From: Candidatus Acidulodesulfobacterium acidiphilum
GTDB lineage: Bacteria; SZUA-79; Acidulodesulfobacterales; Acidulodesulfobacteraceae
Length of the DNA stretch: 64,000 nucleotides
Assembly: GCA_008534395.1 (NCBI GenBank)
Contig: SHMQ01000013.1
Span: forward strand, 1-64,000
Direction of reading: 5' to 3'
Translations under genes and position numbers: made by a program
Notes under the pieces: generated by a model
Told to the model about the DNA's origin: nothing
What the model saw: the letters and a program-made list of their open reading frames with translations, nothing else
Databases searched by the model: none
In this document: positions 28,245 through 39,523 of the stretch, piece by piece
Numbering within the stretch: position 1 is the stretch's first letter
How the letters are laid out: every line of letters begins with the position of its first letter

Positions 28245-28643
28245 TTAAAAAACTTTCAATAATGAAAGTCCGCCTATATTTTTTTCTTTGCATTCCGCAT
28301 CGGATAATATTCCGGCAGAAGTAGAAAAAACCTCCACGCCTAATCCGTTTTTATACGACCTTATATCTTTTACTTTTTTATAAAACCTTATGCCTGGAGT
28401 GCTCGTTGTCTCAATATCGATAATCGTCGGCTTTTTATTTTCAAAATAGGCTAATTTTACGTTTATCGACTTTAAAGGCACAGAGTCGGCATTTTCTATC
28501 GAATAATCTTCTATAAAACCTTTTTTCTTTAAAATTTCGCATAAATTTTCTTTTAATCCGGAATAAGGAATATTTACGTTTTCCTTTCCAGCCTTATAAG
28601 CGTTTTTAATTCTTACTACCATATCCGATACCGGGTAATTCAT
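28245..28643 (-). CDS. rpsH: 30S ribosomal protein S8
   Basis: 16S central-domain protein and the spc-operon translational repressor in E. coli. The 132 aa carry SDMVVRIKNAYKAGKENVNI, TPGIRFYKKVKDI and the C-terminal STSAGILSDAECKEKNIGG. Whether feedback control exists here cannot be told from sequence. Confidence 0.96.
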   Translation of the reverse strand: MNYPVSDMVVRIKNAYKAGKENVNIPYSGLKENLCEILKKKGFIEDYSIENADSVPLKSINVKLAYFENKKPTIIDIETTSTPGIRFYKKVKDIRSYKNGLGVEVFSTSAGILSDAECKEKNIGGLSLLKVF

Positions 28644-28685
28644 TTATTTTTCCTCTCGCAAATATTTATAAATATTATTATTTTA

Positions 28686-28871
28686 TTACCAACTGGATTT
28701 AGTGACCCCTGGAATTAATCCTTTGCTTGAATTTGTCCTGAAACATATTCTGCACATATCAAATTTTCTGTAATATCCTCTCGGTCTTCCGCAAATTGGA
28801 CACCTGTTATGCGCTCTTACTTTAAATTTCGGCGCTCTCTGCGCTTTCACTATCATCGATTTTTTAGCCAT
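28686..28871 (-). CDS. rpsN: 30S ribosomal protein S14, zinc-binding short form
   Basis: The 61-aa type Z form with two CxxC pairs ([10 protein letters not shown] about 24-33, MCRICFR about 39-45). The proteobacterial 101-aa zinc-free form is absent here. The terminal KSSW is conserved. Confidence 0.97.
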   Translation of the reverse strand: MAKKSMIVKAQRAPKFKVRAHNRCPICGRPRGYYRKFDMCRICFRTNSSKGLIPGVTKSSW

Positions 28872-28881
28872 TTATTGTCTC

Positions 28882-29424
28882 CTAATTTCTAAAAGGAAAG
28901 TTAAAGCTTTTTAAAAGTTTATATCCGTCATCGTTATTTTCTGCGGACGTAACAATAGTTATATTCATACCTTTAATTTTTTCGATAAGTTCATAGCTTA
29001 TTTCCGGAAATATAACCTGCTCTTTTACTCCAAGGGTATAATTGCCTCGGCCGTCAAAAGCTTTTTTCGATAAACCTTTAAAATCTCTTACCCTTGGAAG
29101 CGATATATTTATAAGTTTGTCAAAAAAATCATACATCCTGTCGCTTCTTAGCGTAACGAAACAGCCTATTTCCTGATTTTCTTTTAATTTGAACGCCGCA
29201 ATAGATTTTTTAGCTTTAGATACTACGGGCTTTTGGCCAGCAATTTTGGTTAACTCGTTTAAAGACTGCTCGATAATTTTCGAGTTGGAAGTCGCCTCTC
29301 CAAGCCCCATATTTATTACAATTTTAACCAGCTTAGGTATCTGATTTATGTTTTTATAACCGGTTTCTTTAATCAAATTCGGAATTACCGAGTTCTTGTA
29401 AAATTCTTTATATCTTGATGACAA
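28882..29424 (-). CDS. rplE: 50S ribosomal protein L5
   Basis: 5S rRNA binder that contacts the P-site tRNA. The 180 aa include [32 protein letters not shown] and [16 protein letters not shown]. It lies 17 bp after rplX. Confidence 0.97.
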   Translation of the reverse strand: MSSRYKEFYKNSVIPNLIKETGYKNINQIPKLVKIVINMGLGEATSNSKIIEQSLNELTKIAGQKPVVSKAKKSIAAFKLKENQEIGCFVTLRSDRMYDFFDKLINISLPRVRDFKGLSKKAFDGRGNYTLGVKEQVIFPEISYELIEKIKGMNITIVTSAENNDDGYKLLKSFNFPFRN

Positions 29425-29441
29425 TTTTTAATCCTCCAAAA

Positions 29442-29756
29442 TTATATTTCGGATCCGCATTTCTTACAAATCCTTGCTTTTTTCCCTTTATCGTCTATAT
29501 TTACGGAAAACCTGACGGCTTTTTTGCATTTTTGACAATACAATTGAACGTTAGACAAATTTACTGGAGCTTCTTTATCTACAATTCCTCCCGGTTCTTG
29601 CGCGCTTCTCGGCTTTATATGCCTTTTAATCATATTGATTTTTTCGATATAGACTCTATTTTTTTCCGAATCTATACGAATTATTTTACCGGTTTTTCCT
29701 TTTTCCTTGCCTGCGGTAACCATTACGTTATCGTTCTTTTTTAATTTAATAGTCAT
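29442..29756 (-). CDS. rplX: 50S ribosomal protein L24
   Basis: Assembly initiator near the exit tunnel. The 104 aa contain a KOW motif (NDNVMVTAGKEKGKTGKI) and a C-terminal zinc-ribbon-like region with two CxxC pairs (YCQKC, ICKKCG). It lies 1 bp after the rplN stop. Confidence 0.96.
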   Translation of the reverse strand: MTIKLKKNDNVMVTAGKEKGKTGKIIRIDSEKNRVYIEKINMIKRHIKPRSAQEPGGIVDKEAPVNLSNVQLYCQKCKKAVRFSVNIDDKGKKARICKKCGSEI

Positions 29757-29757
29757 A

Positions 29758-30126
29758 TTATAGGACCTCTGGGGCTAAAGATATAATTCTCATAAATTTT
29801 TTTGCTCTTAATTCGCGTGCTACCGGACCGAAAATACGCGTACCTATAGGTTCATTCTGATTATTTATTAATACCGCTGAATTATTATCGAATCTTATAT
29901 AGCTTCCATCAGGACGTTTTACTTCTTTTACCGTCCTGACTATAACAGCCTTAGAAACGTCTCCTTTCTTTACTTTTGAATTTGGAATTGCCTCTTTGAC
30001 GGAAACTACTATTATGTCGCCTATCTCTGCATATTTTCTTTTAGATCCGCCAAGAACTTTTATGCACATTAGTTTTTTAGCACCGGAGTTATCGGCTGAT
30101 TTTAATACCGTCTGCATCTGAATCAT
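29758..30126 (-). CDS. rplN: 50S ribosomal protein L14
   Basis: Subunit-interface protein. The 122 aa start [20 protein letters not shown] and end with the conserved [19 protein letters not shown]. Confidence 0.97.
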   Translation of the reverse strand: MIQMQTVLKSADNSGAKKLMCIKVLGGSKRKYAEIGDIIVVSVKEAIPNSKVKKGDVSKAVIVRTVKEVKRPDGSYIRFDNNSAVLINNQNEPIGTRIFGPVARELRAKKFMRIISLAPEVL

Positions 30127-30169
30127 TTTTATAGCCTCATAATTAAATTGTAATTATAAAATTGTTGCC

Positions 30170-30400
30170 TTAGATAACTTTTTTAAGATTCCACCTTTTA
30201 TCTTTTGAAAGCGGTCTTGTTTCTATAAATATAACTTTATCGCCTTCATGCGAAATGTTATTTTCGTCGTGAATTTTAAATTTTTTAATCTTTTTTACGT
30301 ATTTTTTATATACGGGATGTTTTACTATGTCCGAAACTATAACAACCCTCGTCTTGTCCATTTTATCCGATGAAACTATGCCGGTTAACGTTTTTTTCAT
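30170..30400 (-). CDS. rpsQ: 30S ribosomal protein S17
   Basis: OB-fold 16S binder. The 76 aa show [26 protein letters not shown] and the tail [17 protein letters not shown]. Confidence 0.96.
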   Translation of the reverse strand: MKKTLTGIVSSDKMDKTRVVIVSDIVKHPVYKKYVKKIKKFKIHDENNISHEGDKVIFIETRPLSKDKRWNLKKVI

Positions 30401-30402
30401 AT

Positions 30403-30597
30403 TTATATCTCCTGCTTCCTTTCGTTAAAAATAGTTTTTATTCTTGCAATAGATTTTCTGACGGCTTTAATTCTTTTTGGATTTTCTAAAGCGCCTAACG
30501 ACTTTTGGACGACAAGATTAAATATTTCTTTTCTTAAGTCGGACTCTTTTACCTTCAGTTCATCTTCTTTCATGGCTTTTAATTCTTTGAATTTCAT
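30403..30597 (-). CDS. rpmC: 50S ribosomal protein L29
   Basis: Helical hairpin protein at the tunnel exit, docking site region for SRP and trigger factor. The 64 aa contain [20 protein letters not shown] and [18 protein letters not shown]. It lies 6 bp after rplP. Confidence 0.96.
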   Translation of the reverse strand: MKFKELKAMKEDELKVKESDLRKEIFNLVVQKSLGALENPKRIKAVRKSIARIKTIFNERKQEI

Positions 30598-30603
30598 AAT
30601 ATG

Positions 30604-31017
30604 TTAAAATTCTCCTCTTTCGATAAATATAGTTTTAAGCGGCAACTTATGAGATGCAAGTCTGAGAGCTTCTTGCGCTACTTCTTTAGGAATACCCTCC
30701 ATCTCATATAGTACCAAGCCTGGTCTGGCTACGCAGACCCATTCTTCAACTGAGCCTTTGCCTTTTCCCATTCTGGTTTCGGCAGGTTTTTTAGTAATAG
30801 GTTTATCGGGAAATATCCTTATCCATACCTTTCCGCCCCTTTTTACGAATCTGGTCATTGCAATTCTGGCGGCTTCTATCTGTCTAGCCGTAATATATCC
30901 GCATTCCGTAACTTTTAAACCGTAATCTCCGAAGGCCAATGAATTACCGCGTGTAGCCTTGCCCTTCATTCTACCCTTCATCTGCTTCCTGTATTTTGTT
31001 TTAGCAGGCATTAACAT
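30604..31017 (-). CDS. rplP: 50S ribosomal protein L16
   Basis: Positions the A-site tRNA. The 137 aa start [19 protein letters not shown] and contain [19 protein letters not shown] and [20 protein letters not shown]. The start matches the family. Confidence 0.97.
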   Translation of the reverse strand: MLMPAKTKYRKQMKGRMKGKATRGNSLAFGDYGLKVTECGYITARQIEAARIAMTRFVKRGGKVWIRIFPDKPITKKPAETRMGKGKGSVEEWVCVARPGLVLYEMEGIPKEVAQEALRLASHKLPLKTIFIERGEF

Positions 31018-31041
31018 AATCTAATCACCTTTTATTGTTAT

Positions 31042-31677
31042 TTATAATACGTCTCTTTTATAAATCCAAACTTTTATACCGATTTTGCCGTATGTCGTAT
31101 TAGCTTCGCACGTACCGTAATCGATATCTGCTCTTAAAGTATGCAGGGGCACTCTTCCCTCTCTATACCATTCCGTTCTCGCTATTTCGGCACCCGCAAG
31201 TCTTCCTCCGCAGGTAATCTTTATTCCTTTTGCTCCGCTTTTCAATGCCATAGTTACGCTCTTTTTCATAGCTCTTTTAAATGCGACCCTTTTTTCAAGC
31301 TGGGAAGCTATGCTTTCGGCGACTAAAATTGAGTCTAATTCGGGTTTTTTAACCTCAAGCACGTTAATTTCTATATCTTTAGCTTTTATATTATTTATAT
31401 CGGCTATCTCTTTTTTAATGTTGTCGAATTCCGACGAACCTTTTTTCCCGTATATAATACCGGGTCTGGCCGCGAACACGTCTATTAATAATTTTTCGGC
31501 TTTCCTTCCTATATTTATTTTAGATATACCTGCCGAATACAGTTTCTTCTTTAAAAAATCTCTTGTTTTTAAATCGGCATGCAAAAATTTTGCATAATTT
31601 CTGTCGCTGTACCATCCTGAATCCCAAGTTTTATTGATGCCTATCCTAAGTCCTATTGGATTAACTTTCTGCCCCAA
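31042..31677 (-). CDS. rpsC: 30S ribosomal protein S3
   Basis: mRNA-entry helicase protein. The 211 aa begin [20 protein letters not shown], followed by a KH domain (about 40-110, [16 protein letters not shown]) and a C-terminal domain with [11 protein letters not shown]-like [18 protein letters not shown]. The C-terminus is the short form. Confidence 0.96.
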   Translation of the reverse strand: MGQKVNPIGLRIGINKTWDSGWYSDRNYAKFLHADLKTRDFLKKKLYSAGISKINIGRKAEKLLIDVFAARPGIIYGKKGSSEFDNIKKEIADINNIKAKDIEINVLEVKKPELDSILVAESIASQLEKRVAFKRAMKKSVTMALKSGAKGIKITCGGRLAGAEIARTEWYREGRVPLHTLRADIDYGTCEANTTYGKIGIKVWIYKRDVL

Positions 31678-31691
31678 AATCTACCTCCGTT

Positions 31692-32024
31692 TTAAATTTC
31701 TTCTAGAACAATTTTTATATTGCTCATACGTTTTTTAACGGTTGCGCCGCGTCCCATTGCCTTAGGCATCAACCTCTTTAAAGATAACGACATATCTACG
31801 TTAATTTTAGATACTATTAAATTATCGACATCCACTCTTCCCGTCGTCGATGCGTTAGCTATGGCGGAATTTAAAAGTTTTAATACAGGATAGGCGGATT
31901 TCTTTTTAGTAAACTTCAGAACGTTAATAGCATCGTAAACTTTTTTGCCTCTAATCAAATCCACAACTAATCTTGCTTTCTGTGGAGACACTTTAATATA
32001 TTTTGCCTCTGCTTTAAACTGCAT
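31692..32024 (-). CDS. rplV: 50S ribosomal protein L22
   Basis: Its beta hairpin lines the exit tunnel. The 110 aa show KYIKVSPQKARLVVDLIRGK and the hairpin region LKRLMPKAMGRGATVKKR. No macrolide-resistance deletion in the hairpin is apparent. Confidence 0.96.
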   Translation of the reverse strand: MQFKAEAKYIKVSPQKARLVVDLIRGKKVYDAINVLKFTKKKSAYPVLKLLNSAIANASTTGRVDVDNLIVSKINVDMSLSLKRLMPKAMGRGATVKKRMSNIKIVLEEI

Positions 32025-32054
32025 TTTCTACCCCTTATATTTTGTTTTAATGGT

Positions 32055-32351
32055 CTATTTAGAACCGCCGCCTGTTTTTACTTTAGCCTTCCTGTCGCCG
32101 GAATGCATTGTAAATGTTCTTGTAGCGCTGAACTCGCCTAATTTATGACCAACCATATTCTCGCTTACAAAAACCGGAATAAATTTTTTTCCGTTATGAA
32201 CCGCAAATGTAAAACCTACCATGGAAGGTATAATGGTAGATCTTCTTGACCATGTTTTAATTATTTTTTTGTCGTTAGAGTCAAATGCTTTTTCTACTTT
32301 TTCTAAAAGCGATTTATCGGAAAACGGACCTTTTTTAATAGACCTTGCCAA
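32055..32351 (-). CDS. rpsS: 30S ribosomal protein S19
   Basis: Head protein paired with S13. The 98 aa start [17 protein letters not shown] and contain [20 protein letters not shown] and [20 protein letters not shown]. The C-terminus is slightly longer than the usual 92 residues. Confidence 0.96.
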   Translation of the reverse strand: MARSIKKGPFSDKSLLEKVEKAFDSNDKKIIKTWSRRSTIIPSMVGFTFAVHNGKKFIPVFVSENMVGHKLGEFSATRTFTMHSGDRKAKVKTGGGSK

Positions 32352-32376
32352 CTTTCATTCTCCTTTATTAATAAAT

Positions 32377-33204
32377 TTATTTACCCTTTCTTCTTGAAAT
32401 TATATACTTAGAGGTTAATTTATTTTTTCTGGTTTTATAACCTTTAGTGGGTACGCCCCAAGGTGTAACAGGATGACGACCTCCTGAAGTTTTTCCCTCG
32501 CCTCCTCCGTGAGGATGATCGATTGGGTTCATGGCTACGCCTCTTACAGAAGGTCTGATCCCAAGCCACCTTGATCTGCCCGCCTTCCCGATGCTAATAT
32601 TTTCATGTTCTATATTTCCAATCTGTCCTATAGTTGCATAACATTTTTCTGGTACAGTCCTAAATTCGCCCGACGGCATTTTGAGCTGTGCATAACCTGC
32701 ATCTCTTCCGAGCAATTCGGCATACGCTCCTGCGCTTCTTACAAGTTTTCCGCCGTTATTTGGTTTCATTTCAATGTTGTGAATCATAGTTCCAACGGGT
32801 ATATTATACAACGGAATACAGTTTCCAGGCTGTATATCGGCCTTTTCGGACGATATTACCGAATCTCCTTTTTTTAAACCCGCCGGACAAAGAATATATC
32901 TTTTTTCTCCGTCGATATAGCTTAGCAGGGCAATCCTTGCAGACCTGTTAGGATCATATTCTATTTCTATTACTTTTGCGGGAACTTCTCTTTTATCCCT
33001 TTTAAAGTCGATAATTCTATATCTTCTTTTATGCCCTCCGCCTTGGTGTCTTGTAGTAATTCTGCCGTAATTATTTCTACCGGCATTTTTTTTATATTTA
33101 GCGAGAAGACTCTTTTCGGGAAAATCCCTTGTAATTTCAGAAAAATCGGAAACGCTTTGAAACCTTCTTGCGCTTGAAGTTGGTTTGTATTTTTTTATTG
33201 GCAT
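32377..33204 (-). CDS. rplB: 50S ribosomal protein L2
   Basis: Core large-subunit protein near the peptidyl-transferase centre. The 275 aa contain [20 protein letters not shown] and the conserved late loop [20 protein letters not shown] with the functionally important histidine. Confidence 0.97.
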   Translation of the reverse strand: MPIKKYKPTSSARRFQSVSDFSEITRDFPEKSLLAKYKKNAGRNNYGRITTRHQGGGHKRRYRIIDFKRDKREVPAKVIEIEYDPNRSARIALLSYIDGEKRYILCPAGLKKGDSVISSEKADIQPGNCIPLYNIPVGTMIHNIEMKPNNGGKLVRSAGAYAELLGRDAGYAQLKMPSGEFRTVPEKCYATIGQIGNIEHENISIGKAGRSRWLGIRPSVRGVAMNPIDHPHGGGEGKTSGGRHPVTPWGVPTKGYKTRKNKLTSKYIISRRKGK

Positions 33205-33217
33205 ATTATTCTCCGAA

Positions 33218-33505
33218 TTAAACTTCTAATGCAGATATTCTCTGCCCTTCTTTAAGTTTTATATAGGCTTTCTTAGTATTTGGAAGTTTTCCATTGTACT
33301 TTCCGACTCTGCGAAACTTTCCTCTCGTAATTACGGTGTTCACGTCTTCTACTTTGACGTTAAAATACTTTTCTACTGCATCTTTTATATCTTTTTTATT
33401 TGCCGATTTATTCACGTTAAAGATAAAAGTATTGTTTAATTCTCTAAATTTTAAGCTTTTTTCCGATTGAACGGCTTTTTCAATGACTAAACTTAATTCT
33501 TTCAT
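33218..33505 (-). CDS. rplW: 50S ribosomal protein L23
   Basis: Tunnel-exit protein, docking site for trigger factor. The 95 aa carry [15 protein letters not shown] and [20 protein letters not shown]. Its ATG overlaps the rplD stop by 4 bp. Confidence 0.95.
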   Translation of the reverse strand: MKELSLVIEKAVQSEKSLKFRELNNTFIFNVNKSANKKDIKDAVEKYFNVKVEDVNTVITRGKFRRVGKYNGKLPNTKKAYIKLKEGQRISALEV

Positions 33506-34137
33506 ATTGAAAGGTTCCTCTCTAATTCTTCGTTTGCTTTAAGCGTGATTATAATTTTTTCATATTTTAAAAGGTCTATAATATTAAGCAAATTTACTAA
33601 CACCGCTTTATAATTCATAAGATTTCTAGTAGATTTAATAATCTTAGAGTCGTTATTCGACGTAGGCAGTACAAGCAATCCTTTTTTTATCCCTAAATTA
33701 TTAAAAATACTTGCCATCTCTTTTGTTTTTATCGCAGGCAATTCAAAATCTTCCACAAATACGATTTTATCTTCTTTTAAAAGATGCGATAAGGCTGATT
33801 TTATAGCCGCCTTTCTTGCTTTTTTCGGCATATCTTTTTTATAATTCACTTCATTCGTCGGTCCAAAAACAGTACCGCCGCCTTTCCATATAGGCGATCT
33901 GGTAGAACCCGCCCTTGCTCTTCCTGTTCCTTTTTGCTTCCATGGTTTAATACCGCCGCCGGAAACTATTTTCCTGTTTTTTGTTGAAGCTAAACCAAGT
34001 CTTTTATTTGCTAAAGTCAACAAAACAAACTCTTTTATTAAAGGTTCTTTAACCGGATACATATAGACTGATTCGTTTAAGTCTAAATTTCCTACCGGTT
34101 TATTGCTTATATTTACGACACTTGCGCTTTGACCCAT
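33502..34137 (-). CDS. rplD: 50S ribosomal protein L4
   Basis: Tunnel protein and, in E. coli, S10-operon repressor. The 211 aa contain the tunnel loop GGGIKPWKQKGTGRARAGST and TRSPIWKGGGTVFGPT. The S10-operon leader structure seen in enterics is not evident, as tuf precedes rpsJ directly. Confidence 0.96.
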   Translation of the reverse strand: MGQSASVVNISNKPVGNLDLNESVYMYPVKEPLIKEFVLLTLANKRLGLASTKNRKIVSGGGIKPWKQKGTGRARAGSTRSPIWKGGGTVFGPTNEVNYKKDMPKKARKAAIKSALSHLLKEDKIVFVEDFELPAIKTKEMASIFNNLGIKKGLLVLPTSNNDSKIIKSTRNLMNYKAVLVNLLNIIDLLKYEKIIITLKANEELERNLSI

Positions 34138-34156
34138 TATAATAAACCTCTTTTTC

Positions 34157-34804
34157 TCACTTATTTAATTTTCTGCCGGACTTATCAGCCGCGTATATAT
34201 ATATTATGTTATTGTTTGCGCCCGGAACTGCGCCTTTAACATACATAAGATTTTGTTCGCCGTCAATCTTAACTAATTTTAAATTCAAGACGGTATTTCT
34301 TGCCATACCCATATGCCCCGGCATTCTCAAACCCTTAAATACTTTAGAAGGATATGAAGACTGTCCTATAGAACCCGGCGCTCTGTGAAACATGGAGCCA
34401 TGCGTATCTTTACCGCCGCCGAAACCCCATCTCTTTACTACGCCCTGATAGCCTTTACCTTTAGAAATGCCGGTTATAGATACGCTTTTTACATCGTTAA
34501 AAACGGATATATCGATAGTATCGCCTATTTTAATTTCATCGATTTCCGCACCTCTGAATTCCTTGAGAACTTTAAGAGGAGTTAAATTATTTTTAGTAAA
34601 TTTACCGAGAACAGGTTTGTTTAATCTAAAGGACTTTGCTTCTCCGTAACCTAACTGCAATGCGTCATAACCGTCAGACTGTTTATTTTTTTTTTCGACT
34701 ACCGTACATGGACCGGCTTCTATAACTGTTACGGGGACTATCATACCGTCCTGGTCGAATATCTGCGTCATTCCTATTTTTTTTCCAATTAGCGCTTTTA
34801 TCAT
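34157..34804 (-). CDS. rplC: 50S ribosomal protein L3
   Basis: Peptidyl-transferase-centre protein. I place the start at the ATG 34802-34804 (IKALIGKKIGMTQIFDQDG) because GGAG lies 8 nt ahead and this matches the family N-terminus. The open frame extends 7 codons further to 34825, abutting rpsJ. The 215-aa product has WGFGGGKDTHGSMFHRAPGS, with the site that PrmB methylates in other bacteria. Confidence 0.95.
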   Translation of the reverse strand: MIKALIGKKIGMTQIFDQDGMIVPVTVIEAGPCTVVEKKNKQSDGYDALQLGYGEAKSFRLNKPVLGKFTKNNLTPLKVLKEFRGAEIDEIKIGDTIDISVFNDVKSVSITGISKGKGYQGVVKRWGFGGGKDTHGSMFHRAPGSIGQSSYPSKVFKGLRMPGHMGMARNTVLNLKLVKIDGEQNLMYVKGAVPGANNNIIYIYAADKSGRKLNK

Positions 34805-34825
34805 TTTTAATACTCCAAGATTCAA

Positions 34826-35137
34826 TTATATCTGCTTAATATCGACGTCTATACCGGACGATAAATCTAATTTCATTAATGCATCTATCGTCGCTTGATT
34901 CGGTTCAAGTAAATCTATAATTCTTTTATGCGTTCTCATTTCGAATTCTTCCCTTGATTTTTTATCTACATGCGGCGATCTTAGAACGCAATATTTATTA
35001 ATTTTTGTAGGCAGAGGTATCGGTCCGCTAATTTTAGAACCAGTTTGCTTAGCGGTTTCCACTATTTCTGATACGGATTGGTCAAGTAAACGATGATCGT
35101 ATGCTTTCAGCCTTATTCTTATTTTTTGAATTTCCAT
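34826..35137 (-). CDS. rpsJ: 30S ribosomal protein S10 (NusE)
   Basis: Head protein and NusB-binding antitermination partner that also links NusG to the ribosome. The 103 aa have [17 protein letters not shown] and the conserved loop [21 protein letters not shown]. Its ribosome-binding site, AAAGAGGAAATA, lies inside the end of the duplicated tuf block. Confidence 0.97.
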   Translation of the reverse strand: MEIQKIRIRLKAYDHRLLDQSVSEIVETAKQTGSKISGPIPLPTKINKYCVLRSPHVDKKSREEFEMRTHKRIIDLLEPNQATIDALMKLDLSSGIDVDIKQI

Positions 35138-35147
35138 GTTAATCTTA

Positions 35148-36400
35148 TATTTCCTCTTTATTTGTTATATTTCCAGATTACTGTATCCGTTGATTTATTC
35201 GATAACCTCTGTTATAACGCCTGCACCTACGGTATGTCCGCCTTCCCTGATTGCAAATCTTAATTCTTTCTCGGCGGCTATGGGAGTGATAAGTTCTACG
35301 GACATTGCGACGTTATCGCCGGGCATAACCATTTCGATGCCTTCGGGGAGCGTGCAGACTCCGGTAACGTCGGTAGTTCTAAAATAAAACTGCGGACGAT
35401 AGCCGTTAAAGAAGGGAGTATGGCGTCCGCCTTCTTCTTTGGTAAGTATGTATGCTTCGACTTTAAATTTTTTATGGGGAGTAATAGAACCGGGTTTGGC
35501 TAAAACCATACCTCTTTCTATCTCTTCCCTTTTTTTGCCTCTTAAAAGAACTCCTATGTTATCGCCTGCCTGACCTTCGTCAAGAAGTTTTCTGAACATT
35601 TCTACGCCGGTTACGACCGTTTTTGAAGTCGGAAGTATTCCTACTAGCTCCACTTCTTCTCCGACTTTGACGATTCCTCTTTCTACCCTGCCCGTTGCGA
35701 CAGTTCCTCTTCCCGAAATGGAAAATACGTCTTCTACCGGCATAAGGAAAGGTTTATCTATATCTCTTTTCGGAACGGGGATATATTCATCTACCGCATC
35801 CATAAGATCTACTATTTTCTGAGTCCATTCGTTATCGCCTTCAGACTCTAATGCTTTAAGGGCGGAACCTTTTATTACCGGAACGCTGTCTCCGGGGAAA
35901 TTATAGGAGGTTAAAAGTTCTCTTACTTCAAGTTCGACAAGCTCAAGAAGTTCGGGATCGTCAACCATATCGACTTTGTTTAAAAATACTACTATGTATG
36001 GAACGCCTACCTGGCGGGCTAAAAGGATATGCTCGCGGGTCTGAGGCATAGGGCCGTCCGCAGCGGAAACGACTAAAATTGCTCCGTCCATCTGTGCGGC
36101 TCCGGTTATCATATTCTTAACATAGTCGGCATGACCCGGGCAGTCGACGTGCGCATAGTGTCTTTTATCGGTAGAGTATTCTACGTGGGAAGTAGCGATG
36201 GTAATACCTCTTTCTTTTTCTTCCGGCGCGTTGTCTATCTGGTCGTATGATTTAAAAGTCGCCTGGCCTTTTTTTGCTAGTACTTTCGTGATGGCGGCAG
36301 TTAAAGTTGTTTTGCCGTGGTCAACGTGACCTATGGTTCCTATGTTGACGTGAGGCTTAGATCTGTCGAATTTCTCTTTGGACATTTAGTTCTCCTCCTA
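35148..36400 (-). repeat. tuf block copy 1 (identical to 51461-52713)
   Basis: Direct repeat of 1,253 bp, identical by eye to 51461-52713 at a constant offset of 16,313. It spans from the tuf Shine-Dalgarno (TAGGAGGAG) through the gene and 47 bp past its stop, up to the GAGGAAATA that serves rpsJ. Flanking bases on both sides differ at once between the copies. Confidence 0.9.
35195..36385 (-). CDS. tufA: Elongation factor Tu, copy 1 (str operon)
   Basis: GTPase that delivers aminoacyl-tRNA to the A site. The 396-aa protein has [10 protein letters not shown] (P-loop), DCPGHADY and NKVDMVDD in the G domain (1-205), then two barrel domains ending in [11 protein letters not shown]. Protein and DNA are identical to the copy at 51508-52698. 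It follows fusA by 17 bp and precedes rpsJ, the usual str-S10 junction. Confidence 0.98.
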   Translation of the reverse strand: MSKEKFDRSKPHVNIGTIGHVDHGKTTLTAAITKVLAKKGQATFKSYDQIDNAPEEKERGITIATSHVEYSTDKRHYAHVDCPGHADYVKNMITGAAQMDGAILVVSAADGPMPQTREHILLARQVGVPYIVVFLNKVDMVDDPELLELVELEVRELLTSYNFPGDSVPVIKGSALKALESEGDNEWTQKIVDLMDAVDEYIPVPKRDIDKPFLMPVEDVFSISGRGTVATGRVERGIVKVGEEVELVGILPTSKTVVTGVEMFRKLLDEGQAGDNIGVLLRGKKREEIERGMVLAKPGSITPHKKFKVEAYILTKEEGGRHTPFFNGYRPQFYFRTTDVTGVCTLPEGIEMVMPGDNVAMSVELITPIAAEKELRFAIREGGHTVGAGVITEVIE

Positions 36401-36402
36401 AA

Positions 36403-38484
36403 CTATTTACCTTGTGATTTAGCAATAATTTCTTCCGATATAACCTTCGGAACTTGTTCATATTTTAAAAATTCCATGGTGTAATTAGCCCTGCCCTGCG
36501 TTTTAGATCTTAAATCGGTAGAATAACCGAACATTTGCGCAAGAGGTACTTCGGCATTTATAACCTGAATTCCGGCTCTTGCTTCAAGATTTAATATTTT
36601 ACCCCTTCTCGAATTTAAATCGCCTATAACGTCTCCCATAAACTCTTCCGGCACTAAAACTTCTACCTTCATAATAGGCTCAAGAAGAGCGGGGGCTGCT
36701 TTTTTTGCACCGTCTTTAAAAGCCATAGATGCGGCAATTTTAAAAGCCATCTCAGATGAATCGACGTCATGGAACGATCCGTCGAAAACGGCAACTTTTA
36801 CGTCGACTACTGGATAACCTGCAAGAACTCCCGTAGTTAAAGCTTCCTGTACCCCTTTATTTATTGCAGGTATATACTCTGCGGGAATAACGCCGCCTTT
36901 AATCTTATTTTCAAATTCATATCCGGCGCCTTTTCCAAGCGGTTCTATTTCAAGCCAAACATGACCGTATTGGCCTCTTCCGCCGGACTGGCGTATAAAC
37001 TTACCTTCCGATTCGACTTTTTTATTTATTGTTTCTTTATATGCAACCTGCGGTTTACCTACGTTTGCGTCGACTTTAAACTCGCGCGTTAATCTGTCTA
37101 CTATGATTTCAAGATGAAGTTCGCCCATTCCGGAAATTATCGTCTGTCCGGTTTCTAAATCCGTCTTAACTTTAAACGAAGGATCTTCTATGGTAAGCTT
37201 CTGAAGCGACAAACCTAACTTTTCCTGGTCGGCTTTAGTTTTCGGCTCTATGGCAACGGAAATAACGGGATCCGGAAATTCCATAGACTCAAGAACTATT
37301 ATGCTGGATTCGTCACAAAGCGTATCGCCGGTAGTCGTACTGCGCAATCCGACGGCTGCCGCTATATCTCCGGCATGTACCTCTTTTATTTCTTCCTTTT
37401 TATTTGCATGCATTTTTAAGAGCCTGCCGATTCTCTCTTTTGAATCTTTAACGGAATTATATACGTAAGAACCTGATGCAAGAATTCCGGAATATACTCT
37501 TATATATGTTAGTTGGCCTGTATAAGGATCGGAAGCAATTTTAAAAGCTAATGCAGAAAACGGCTCATCATCTGAAGGACGCCTTATTTCTTCTTTTTCT
37601 GTTTTAGGATTTATTCCCGTCATCGGCGAAACGTCTAACGGTGAAGGCAGATAATCGACTACTGCATCAAGCAGCGGCTGTACGCCTTTATTTTTAAAAG
37701 CCGAACCGCAAAAAACGGGCACTACTTTAAATTCTAAAGCAGCCTGCCTTATAGCTTTTTTGGCCGCATCGACGTCGACTTCTTCGCCGGCAAGATATTT
37801 TTCCATTAACGAATCGTTAAAATCACAGGCTTTTTCAATAAATTCGTCATGATATTTCTTTGATTCTTCTTTATACTCTTCGGGTATTTCGATTATGTCG
37901 TACTCAGCGCCCATAGTTTCGTCTTTATATAGATAAGCTTTCATTTTAGCAATATCTATAATCCCTTTAAAATTTTCTTCCAATCCCATCGGAATTTGCA
38001 TCACTACCGGAACTGCATTAAGCCTTGTTCTAATCATATCTACGCATCTAAAAAAATTGGCTCCGGTTCTATCCATTTTGTTTACGAAGCATATCCTTGG
38101 AACTTTATATTTGTCCGCCTGTCTCCAGACTGTTTCCGACTGAGGTTCGACACCGGCAACGCCGTCAAAAACTGCTACAGCGCCATCTAAAACTCTTAGC
38201 GACCTTTCTACTTCGATAGTAAAGTCGACATGCCCGGGAGTATCTATAATATTAATCCTGTGATTTTTCCAAAAACACGTCGTAGCGGCAGATGTGATAG
38301 TTATACCTCTTTCCTGCTCCTGCTCCATCCAGTCCATTGTTGCGGTTCCTTCATGGACCTCTCCTATCTTGTAATTAACGCCGGTATAATAAAGTATTCT
38401 TTCGGTGGTCGTCGTTTTTCCGGCGTCGATATGCGCCATGATACCTATATTTCTTGTTTTATCTAATGAAATTTTATCTGCCAT
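36403..38484 (-). CDS. fusA: Elongation factor G
   Basis: Translocase GTPase and, with RRF, ribosome recycler. The 693-aa length is canonical. It has [15 protein letters not shown] (P-loop), [16 protein letters not shown] and the domain IV tip [16 protein letters not shown]. It sits between rpsG (13 bp) and tuf. Confidence 0.98.
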   Translation of the reverse strand: MADKISLDKTRNIGIMAHIDAGKTTTTERILYYTGVNYKIGEVHEGTATMDWMEQEQERGITITSAATTCFWKNHRINIIDTPGHVDFTIEVERSLRVLDGAVAVFDGVAGVEPQSETVWRQADKYKVPRICFVNKMDRTGANFFRCVDMIRTRLNAVPVVMQIPMGLEENFKGIIDIAKMKAYLYKDETMGAEYDIIEIPEEYKEESKKYHDEFIEKACDFNDSLMEKYLAGEEVDVDAAKKAIRQAALEFKVVPVFCGSAFKNKGVQPLLDAVVDYLPSPLDVSPMTGINPKTEKEEIRRPSDDEPFSALAFKIASDPYTGQLTYIRVYSGILASGSYVYNSVKDSKERIGRLLKMHANKKEEIKEVHAGDIAAAVGLRSTTTGDTLCDESSIIVLESMEFPDPVISVAIEPKTKADQEKLGLSLQKLTIEDPSFKVKTDLETGQTIISGMGELHLEIIVDRLTREFKVDANVGKPQVAYKETINKKVESEGKFIRQSGGRGQYGHVWLEIEPLGKGAGYEFENKIKGGVIPAEYIPAINKGVQEALTTGVLAGYPVVDVKVAVFDGSFHDVDSSEMAFKIAASMAFKDGAKKAAPALLEPIMKVEVLVPEEFMGDVIGDLNSRRGKILNLEARAGIQVINAEVPLAQMFGYSTDLRSKTQGRANYTMEFLKYEQVPKVISEEIIAKSQGK

Positions 38485-38497
38485 TTATTTTAACCCC

Positions 38498-38968
38498 TTA
38501 CCATTTGAAATGGGCAAAAGCCTTGTTTGCTTCGGCCATCTTGAACGTGTCTTCTTTCTTTTTTATAGAACTGCCTCTGTTATTTGCCGCATCTAGTAAT
38601 TCAAGCGCAAGATTTTCTTCCATGGATTTTTCGCTTCTCAATCTTGCGTAGCCTATTATCCACCTGATTGCCAGATATAATCTTCTGTCCGGCCTGACTT
38701 CGACGGGAACCTGATAGTTTGAGCCGCCTATTCTTCTAGCCTTTACCTCTAAAACAGGCTTAACGTTTTCAATAGCCTGCTTAAAAATTTTAAAACCGTC
38801 GTCTTTTGTTTTTTCGGCAATTATGTCGAGCGATTTATAAAATATTTTCTCGCTGACGCTTTTTTTCCCGTCGTACATAAGTTTATTTAAAAACTTTTGA
38901 ACTACTTTATCGTTAAATTTAGGATCGCCTTCCACTATTCTTTTAACTGCTCTTTTTCTACGCGACAA
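38498..38968 (-). CDS. rpsG: 30S ribosomal protein S7
   Basis: Head-assembly protein. The 156 aa carry [38 protein letters not shown] and the C-terminal [19 protein letters not shown]. Normal str-operon position. Confidence 0.97.
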   Translation of the reverse strand: MSRRKRAVKRIVEGDPKFNDKVVQKFLNKLMYDGKKSVSEKIFYKSLDIIAEKTKDDGFKIFKQAIENVKPVLEVKARRIGGSNYQVPVEVRPDRRLYLAIRWIIGYARLRSEKSMEENLALELLDAANNRGSSIKKKEDTFKMAEANKAFAHFKW

Positions 38969-39010
38969 TTTTCCACTCCTTCGCTAAAATGCTGTTTTCT
39001 TTTTTATTAT

Positions 39011-39382
39011 TTATTTAGCTCTTTTAGTTCCGTATTTAGACCTGCTCTGTTTTCTGCCGTTAACTCCGACGCAGTCGAGAGCGCCCCTGATTATATGATA
39101 CCTGACGCCCGGCAAGTCTTTTACTCTTCCGCCTCTTATTAAAACAACCGAGTGTTCCTGCAAATTATGTCCTTCGCCCGGAATATAAGTAGTAACCTCC
39201 ATACCGTTAGTCAGCTTTACCCTTGCTACTTTTCTTAACGCCGAATTCGGTTTTTTAGGCGTCGTAGTATATACTCTGACGCATACTCCTCTTTTCTGAG
39301 GAGAGCCTTTCAACGCTGGCGAAGATGTTTTTTTTACCGATTTTTTTCTTGCATTCCTTATTAACTGATTTATCGTCGGCAC
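39011..39382 (-). CDS. rpsL: 30S ribosomal protein S12, GTG start
   Basis: Decoding-centre protein. The 123 aa begin at a GTG (39380-39382) with AAAGGAG just ahead and read [13 protein letters not shown]. The lysines of [11 protein letters not shown] and the [13 protein letters not shown] loop are wild type, so streptomycin sensitivity at this locus is expected. First gene of the str operon, behind a strong promoter. Confidence 0.97.
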   Translation of the reverse strand: MPTINQLIRNARKKSVKKTSSPALKGSPQKRGVCVRVYTTTPKKPNSALRKVARVKLTNGMEVTTYIPGEGHNLQEHSVVLIRGGRVKDLPGVRYHIIRGALDCVGVNGRKQSRSKYGTKRAK

Positions 39383-39466
39383 TTTTACTCCTTTACTTTG
39401 TTATTATAGAACGATGCTTTTCTTTCGTCCTTCTTAATTTATTATTTATTAACAGTGGAATTATTG

Positions 39467-39495
39467 ATTTTAATACTTAATAAATTTTTTGTCAA
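39467..39495 (-). promoter_or_regulatory. Promoter of the str operon
   Basis: On the minus strand TTGACA (39495-39490), a 17-bp spacer and TAAAAT (39472-39467) make a near-consensus sigma70 promoter. Predicted start is near 39460, leaving an untranslated leader of about 80 nt before rpsL. It shows that rpsL-fusA-tuf and the S10/spc/alpha genes can be transcribed independently of rpoBC. Confidence 0.75.
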
Positions 39496-39523
39496 TATGT
39501 TTTTTATATATTTTTTACTTTTT